From an uncultured bacterium (GTDB taxonomy: Bacteria > Verrucomicrobiota > Kiritimatiellia > CAIVKH01), in the NCBI GenBank assembly GCA_937958885.1, contig CALGMT010000023.1, positions 1 to 34,795 on the forward strand: a stretch of 34,795 nucleotides of DNA. Direction: 5' to 3'. The notes under the pieces are model-generated. The model saw only the letters and a program-made list of their open reading frames with translations. It made no database searches and was not told the origin of the DNA. A program made the translations under genes and the position numbers. How positions within the stretch are numbered: the stretch's first letter is position 1; each line of letters opens with the position of its first letter. Below are positions 31,315-34,795 of the stretch, in pieces.

Positions 31315-34119
31315 TCAGCGCAGGCGGTATGCGCCGACGCGCGAACCGATGAGCAGGAAATCCACGGCGCCATCGTCGTCGATATCGGTCACGATCACGC
31401 GATCGCCGAATTCAATGCGCTGCATCGCGCGGCGTTCACCATCGGCGTTGTACAGCACAAGCGTGGTGTAATCCGTCACCGCGAGCAGATCCTCGCGCTC
31501 GCCGAAGGGGATCGAGTTGATAGCAGTAATGGAGCTCCTCTGCTTGGTTTGGAATTGCATATTTCCCTCCGTGTCATACATGGCGATCTCGGCCCCGAGA
31601 TGCTGGTTGATGACGCGGCCACCCACCTCCCTGCGCTCGATCAGATTGAGTCCGCGCACCAAGACCGGATCGCCGCCCGCACGGCGAAGCGCCGCCCAGT
31701 GAATGACTTCGTGCTTGGTGTCCGATTGAGGCGGCGCGGGTTTTTTGAACGAAGCCATCACCGTTCCGGTGCGCGGATCCAAGGCAAGGATGGCGTCCTC
31801 GCGTTCGATGGCGATCAACGCAGGCCGCACGCGGACTTCCAGTATTTCGTTCATGGATCTGATCTGTTGCGTGCGACGGGCTTGATTGGTTTCCCAAATG
31901 GGTTCAAAAAAACGAGGGTTCATGCGCGTGATCTGCGCGGGAGCCTCGGATTCTTCTTCTATCTCGTCTGGAGGCGCGGCGCTGGGGAGCGACTCGCCGG
32001 CGAGCATCTTTTCAGTCTGCTCGCGCAGCGTGCGCTTCAGGTCGGAGGAGAATCCGACATGGCGGCCCTGGACGATGCCGTTGCGATCGATGAGGACGAT
32101 GCAGGGGATGCCGCGCACGGCGTACGCTTTATTGATCCGGTCCCGGTCAATGCCGACGGGGTACGTCAATTTTTCGCGCGCCGCCATTTTCTGAACGGCG
32201 TCTTCATTCTCGGGATCGTCCGTGCTGATGCCGACGACCACGACGTCTTGCGTGCGGACATCGTCCCAAAACTTCTGCACTTCAGGCAGGGCCTTCACGC
32301 ACGGGCCGCACCAGGTGGCCCAGAAATCGAGGATCACAACCTTGCCGGTATGGGCGGAAAGCGTAAAGGTCTCGCCGTCGAGCAGTTTCACGCTGAAATC
32401 CGGCGCGGGTTTGCCGGACAGTTCAAAGCGGCCGTCGCTGCCGGGCTGTTGCCAGAGCTCGCGCAGACTCTCGACGCGCTTCCAGTTTTCCGGCGGCGCG
32501 AAGAGGAAGGTCTCCGCCGGGATGGGCTCGTCGCGCTGGGTCGCGGTGCGCTCCGTGCGAAGGCGCATCCTTGTGATTTTCTCGTTTGTCTCACCGGCGT
32601 TCGAAACGAACGTCATATGGATCGTGTGTTCTCGGATGAGTCCGGTTTCCGGGTCGATTGAGGTCCGCACGATATTGGTACTATTTCCGGAGATGATCTC
32701 GCCGGTCAGCAGCCAGTCGCCTTTGGCGTCCCCGTTGTCCTGCTCGGGCAAACGCCAGCGAAACTGACGCGCCTGTGCTTTGAGCGCTTGGATCGGTTCT
32801 GCTGAAATGAGCGCGTAAAGCTCGGGCGTTAGCATGCTGCGAGCCACATGGTTTAATTCGCGATTAAGGTCGAGGAGGGTTTGCCGATCCATTTGGACAT
32901 AGCGCCGCCGCCGCTCCAGCGCGAGGGTGGCGTTTGTCCGGTCCAGCACGAGGAGGCCCGAGGGCGCATCGACGCGAAGGCGGGGGCCGTCTCGATCATA
33001 CTGAATCGAGGTCGAATGCGAGGGAGCATCCATCTGTTCGTTCCACTCGTGATATTGCTCCACTTCGATGCCAAGGGTGCGGTGCGCCGCGAGGCGATCG
33101 GCCCATTGTGCGATAAAGGCTTCCATCTCCGGCGCAAGCGGAGCGGGGGGCGGTGCGCTGGTTGTACCGCGCTGAGCGGCGGCCTTTTCCTCTTCCAGCG
33201 CGGCGGCGAGTTCCTTGCGCGGCGCGCCGGCGAGTTGTTCGGGAGTGAATCGCTGTATGCGGTCGGTGGTCGGATAGTTGCCGCCGGTGACGTACACCGC
33301 GCGTCCGTCGAATGCGACGGCGGTGTGGCGGACGGGATGATACGGCAAATCAATGATCGCCCATTCCGCGGTCGTAAAATCGTATGCCGCAACGCGGCCG
33401 AGCGCGGGGTAGTGGCCGAAGGAATACAGCGCATCATTCACGACGGCGACGCGGTGCGCGCTCAACTCGAACGGCAGATCGGGCAGTTTCATCCAGGCGT
33501 CCGCTATCGGGTCGTATACCTCGAAGGCCTCGACGGCTTTCTTCCCATTGTATCCGCCGACGGCGTAGATACGGCCCTTGTAAATCGCGATGGCGGTCTC
33601 GCGCGCGGTCGGCATGTCCGCGCCGCGCGACCACGTGTCCGCCGCCGAATCGTAAATGAAAACGGTGGACGCGCGCTTGTCGTTCGGGCCTACGCCGCCG
33701 ATCGCGTAAAGGCGTCCCTCGTGGAAGACAACGCCGGGGTTGGCGCGCGGCTCGGGCAGCGGCGCGAGTGTTTTCCACTCGCCTGAGGAGGGCGTCCAGC
33801 GCTCCACGAGAGAAAGCTTGGCGCGGTCGATCATGCCGGTTGAACCGCCGACCACATAAATATGTGTGCCGTCGGAGGCGGCTTGGAGCCAGGAGCGCGG
33901 CATGGAAAGCCGCGCGATTTCGCGCGACTCGCCGCGTTCAAGATCGACGGCCTCCACGCTGTCCAATATCCCTCTTGTTCCATTCCCGCCGAATACGTAG
34001 AGGGCGTTTCCAACGGATGCCACAGCATGGCCGAACCGCGCTTCGACGAGGGTGGGATCACTTTCGGCGCGGGCAAAGGCCGCGCAAGACAATACGAGGA
34101 TCAGATAGAGGCGTTGCAT
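31315..34119 (-). CDS. Exported Kelch / DUF2092-like / TlpA-thioredoxin fusion protein
   Basis: 934 residues from ATG 34119, chosen for GGGAGAG about 7 nt upstream and a signal peptide ([18 protein letters not shown]). Residues 25-290 hold about six Kelch repeats ([38 protein letters not shown]). Residues 330-550 resemble the LolA-like DUF2092 fold of exported proteins. Residues 568-705 are a TlpA/ResA-type thioredoxin with W603-C604-G-P-C607, [14 protein letters not shown] and cis-Pro672 in GIPCIVLID. The C-terminal 190 residues resemble a further propeller fragment, ending in a calcium-like [14 protein letters not shown] (912-925). This suggests a periplasmic thiol reductase or resistance factor on a large binding scaffold. 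The partner is unknown. It is divergent from a beta-barrel gene. Confidence 0.88.
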   Translation of the reverse strand: MQRLYLILVLSCAAFARAESDPTLVEARFGHAVASVGNALYVFGGNGTRGILDSVEAVDLERGESREIARLSMPRSWLQAASDGTHIYVVGGSTGMIDRAKLSLVERWTPSSGEWKTLAPLPEPRANPGVVFHEGRLYAIGGVGPNDKRASTVFIYDSAADTWSRGADMPTARETAIAIYKGRIYAVGGYNGKKAVEAFEVYDPIADAWMKLPDLPFELSAHRVAVVNDALYSFGHYPALGRVAAYDFTTAEWAIIDLPYHPVRHTAVAFDGRAVYVTGGNYPTTDRIQRFTPEQLAGAPRKELAAALEEEKAAAQRGTTSAPPPAPLAPEMEAFIAQWADRLAAHRTLGIEVEQYHEWNEQMDAPSHSTSIQYDRDGPRLRVDAPSGLLVLDRTNATLALERRRRYVQMDRQTLLDLNRELNHVARSMLTPELYALISAEPIQALKAQARQFRWRLPEQDNGDAKGDWLLTGEIISGNSTNIVRTSIDPETGLIREHTIHMTFVSNAGETNEKITRMRLRTERTATQRDEPIPAETFLFAPPENWKRVESLRELWQQPGSDGRFELSGKPAPDFSVKLLDGETFTLSAHTGKVVILDFWATWCGPCVKALPEVQKFWDDVRTQDVVVVGISTDDPENEDAVQKMAAREKLTYPVGIDRDRINKAYAVRGIPCIVLIDRNGIVQGRHVGFSSDLKRTLREQTEKMLAGESLPSAAPPDEIEEESEAPAQITRMNPRFFEPIWETNQARRTQQIRSMNEILEVRVRPALIAIEREDAILALDPRTGTVMASFKKPAPPQSDTKHEVIHWAALRRAGGDPVLVRGLNLIERREVGGRVINQHLGAEIAMYDTEGNMQFQTKQRSSITAINSIPFGEREDLLAVTDYTTLVLYNADGERRAMQRIEFGDRVIVTDIDDDGAVDFLLIGSRVGAYRLR

Positions 34120-34284
34120 GTGGACTCTCCCGGCGCGGGGTTGATGTGTGGCAGCGTAGAGCGCATGTGGAGCATAGAATAATCCCGGAGGCTTACAAGC
34201 CCGAGCTTGACGGCGCGAATCCCCACACACATCCTGATGACGATCAAAGGCGCTAACCGCGCTCGATCACATGGAGGACATGCA
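34120..34284. promoter_or_regulatory. Divergent region between the Kelch-thioredoxin and beta-barrel genes
   Basis: 165 bp. On the minus strand TTGTAA (34198-34193) and TATGCT (34176-34171) are 16 bp apart and could drive the Kelch fusion gene. On the plus strand TTGACG at 34207-34212 is a good -35, but no convincing -10 follows at the right distance. The barrel gene has a strong ribosome-binding site, GGAGGA at 34273-34278. Confidence 0.35.
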
Positions 34285-34794
34285 ATGAAAAGTTGGATGG
34301 CGGTCATTCTCGCGGGCGCGATGCTCGCATTCGGGACGCAGGCGTGGAGCGAGGGCGCGCATCGGATCGGCGCCGGCGCGCATTATTGGAAGACGGTCGA
34401 CAACCTCGACGACGACTTTGATGAGGACGGCCTCTCCTGGGTCGCGACCTACCAGTATCGCCCCGGCATGCTGGGTCTCGGTATTGATGTGGGGTGGAAA
34501 GAGAAGGGGTTCGCGGGCTCTGCGAAGGATGTCTATGAGCCGCAGGCGTACTTGATTTTGGGGACCGGCCTCTATGGCGCGGCGGGCATCGGCGGGTATT
34601 ATAGCGATGGCGATTTTGCGGATGATCCGTTCTACTTTTTCCGCGCGGGCTTCGATATCGAGTTGTTGCCGTCTATCCATCTCGACATTCACGCGATGTA
34701 TCGATTTGAGAAGTGGGGCAACTTGAGCGAGAGCGGGACGGATATCGATAGCGACACGATTACCCTCGGCGCGGCCGTCCGCATCGCGTTGTAA
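34285..34794 (+). CDS. Small outer-membrane beta-barrel protein candidate
   Basis: 169 residues from ATG 34285, preceded by GGAGGA at a normal distance; the stop TAA lies one base before the window end. A signal peptide (MKSWMAVILAGAMLAFGTQAWS) is followed by alternating aromatic/hydrophobic strands: HRIGAGAHYWKTVDN, LSWVATYQYRP, LGLGIDVGWKEKG, YEPQAYLILGTGLYGAAGIGGYYS, FYFFRAGFDIELLPSIHLDIHAMYRF and a final TITLGAAVRIAL. Eight strands would fit an OmpW/OmpX-sized barrel. The C-terminal residue is Leu instead of Phe. Acidic loops (DDDFDEDG, DSDT) could face the exterior. Function is unknown; a small porin or structural protein is likely. Confidence 0.8.
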   Translation: MKSWMAVILAGAMLAFGTQAWSEGAHRIGAGAHYWKTVDNLDDDFDEDGLSWVATYQYRPGMLGLGIDVGWKEKGFAGSAKDVYEPQAYLILGTGLYGAAGIGGYYSDGDFADDPFYFFRAGFDIELLPSIHLDIHAMYRFEKWGNLSESGTDIDSDTITLGAAVRIAL

Positions 34795-34795
34795 A

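Noticed and set aside
34120-34230. N-terminal extension of the Kelch fusion gene by 37 residues
   Set aside because: The ATG at 34119 has a good Shine-Dalgarno and is followed directly by a signal peptide. The extension would bury the signal peptide.
1-34795. tRNA, rRNA, CRISPR arrays or insertion sequences
   Set aside because: I read the intergenic gaps on both strands and saw no cloverleaf-like, array-like or transposase-like sequence. Only the two short repeats reported were found.

Overview
This is a GC-rich bacterial chromosomal window with short intergenic gaps, many 4-nt start/stop overlaps, and no rRNA, tRNA, phage, CRISPR or insertion-sequence genes that I can see. The gene content points to the PVC superphylum, probably Verrucomicrobiota or Kiritimatiellota. 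The clues are secreted proteins ending in a W-x-SLTG-x-W...FYRI type tail, a GluRS with SKRDG in place of SKRHG, a fused CcoN-CcoO oxidase with a one-heme CcoP, and fused Kelch/thioredoxin exported proteins. This assignment is an inference from recognised motifs and not from a database search.

Layout. (1) 1-2375, plus strand: the 3' end of an FN3-like secreted protein, then an exported protein with YadA-head-like repeats and a C-terminal S74 intramolecular chaperone. (2) 2385-9823, minus strand: a complete cbb3 cytochrome c oxidase cluster transcribed ccoI-ccoS-ccoNO-ccoQ-ccoP-ccoG-ccoH. All junctions overlap except ccoP/ccoG. (3) 9927-11443, plus strand: an Rrf2 regulator translationally coupled to a radical SAM/SPASM enzyme, divergent from ccoI and therefore a candidate controller or maturation partner of the oxidase. 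(4) 11465-12772, minus strand: gltX. (5) 12891-16075, plus strand: a FIST-domain protein coupled by an ATGA overlap to a soluble hybrid histidine kinase. (6) 16062-27264, minus strand: histone-deacetylase-family protein, rsmE, a two-subunit ABC exporter, a small membrane protein, mfd, a small hypothetical gene and pyk. (7) 27469-29610, plus strand: an exported beta-propeller protein with an unrecognised C-terminal domain. (8) 29615-31177, minus strand: glycyl-tRNA synthetase. (9) 31315-34119, minus strand: an exported Kelch / DUF2092-like / TlpA-thioredoxin / repeat fusion. (10) 34285-34794, plus strand: a small outer-membrane beta-barrel candidate.

The cell is inferred to respire at low oxygen through a cbb3 oxidase carrying only two visible c-type haem sites (one in the CcoO part, one in CcoP). 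CcoI, CcoS, CcoG and CcoH supply copper loading and assembly. The rest is a mix of housekeeping genes (aminoacyl-tRNA synthetases, transcription-coupled repair, rRNA methylation, pyruvate kinase), a drug or lipid type exporter, a cytosolic sensor module and surface or periplasmic proteins.

Non-coding features of note are a 52-bp near-perfect palindrome that supplies the last codons and stop of one ABC-exporter gene, a 22-bp direct repeat upstream of the deacetylase gene, and matched 8-bp G tracts in the leaders of the divergent pyk and propeller genes. No gene-free stretch exceeds about 330 bp. The largest (25472-25803) holds one small candidate gene.
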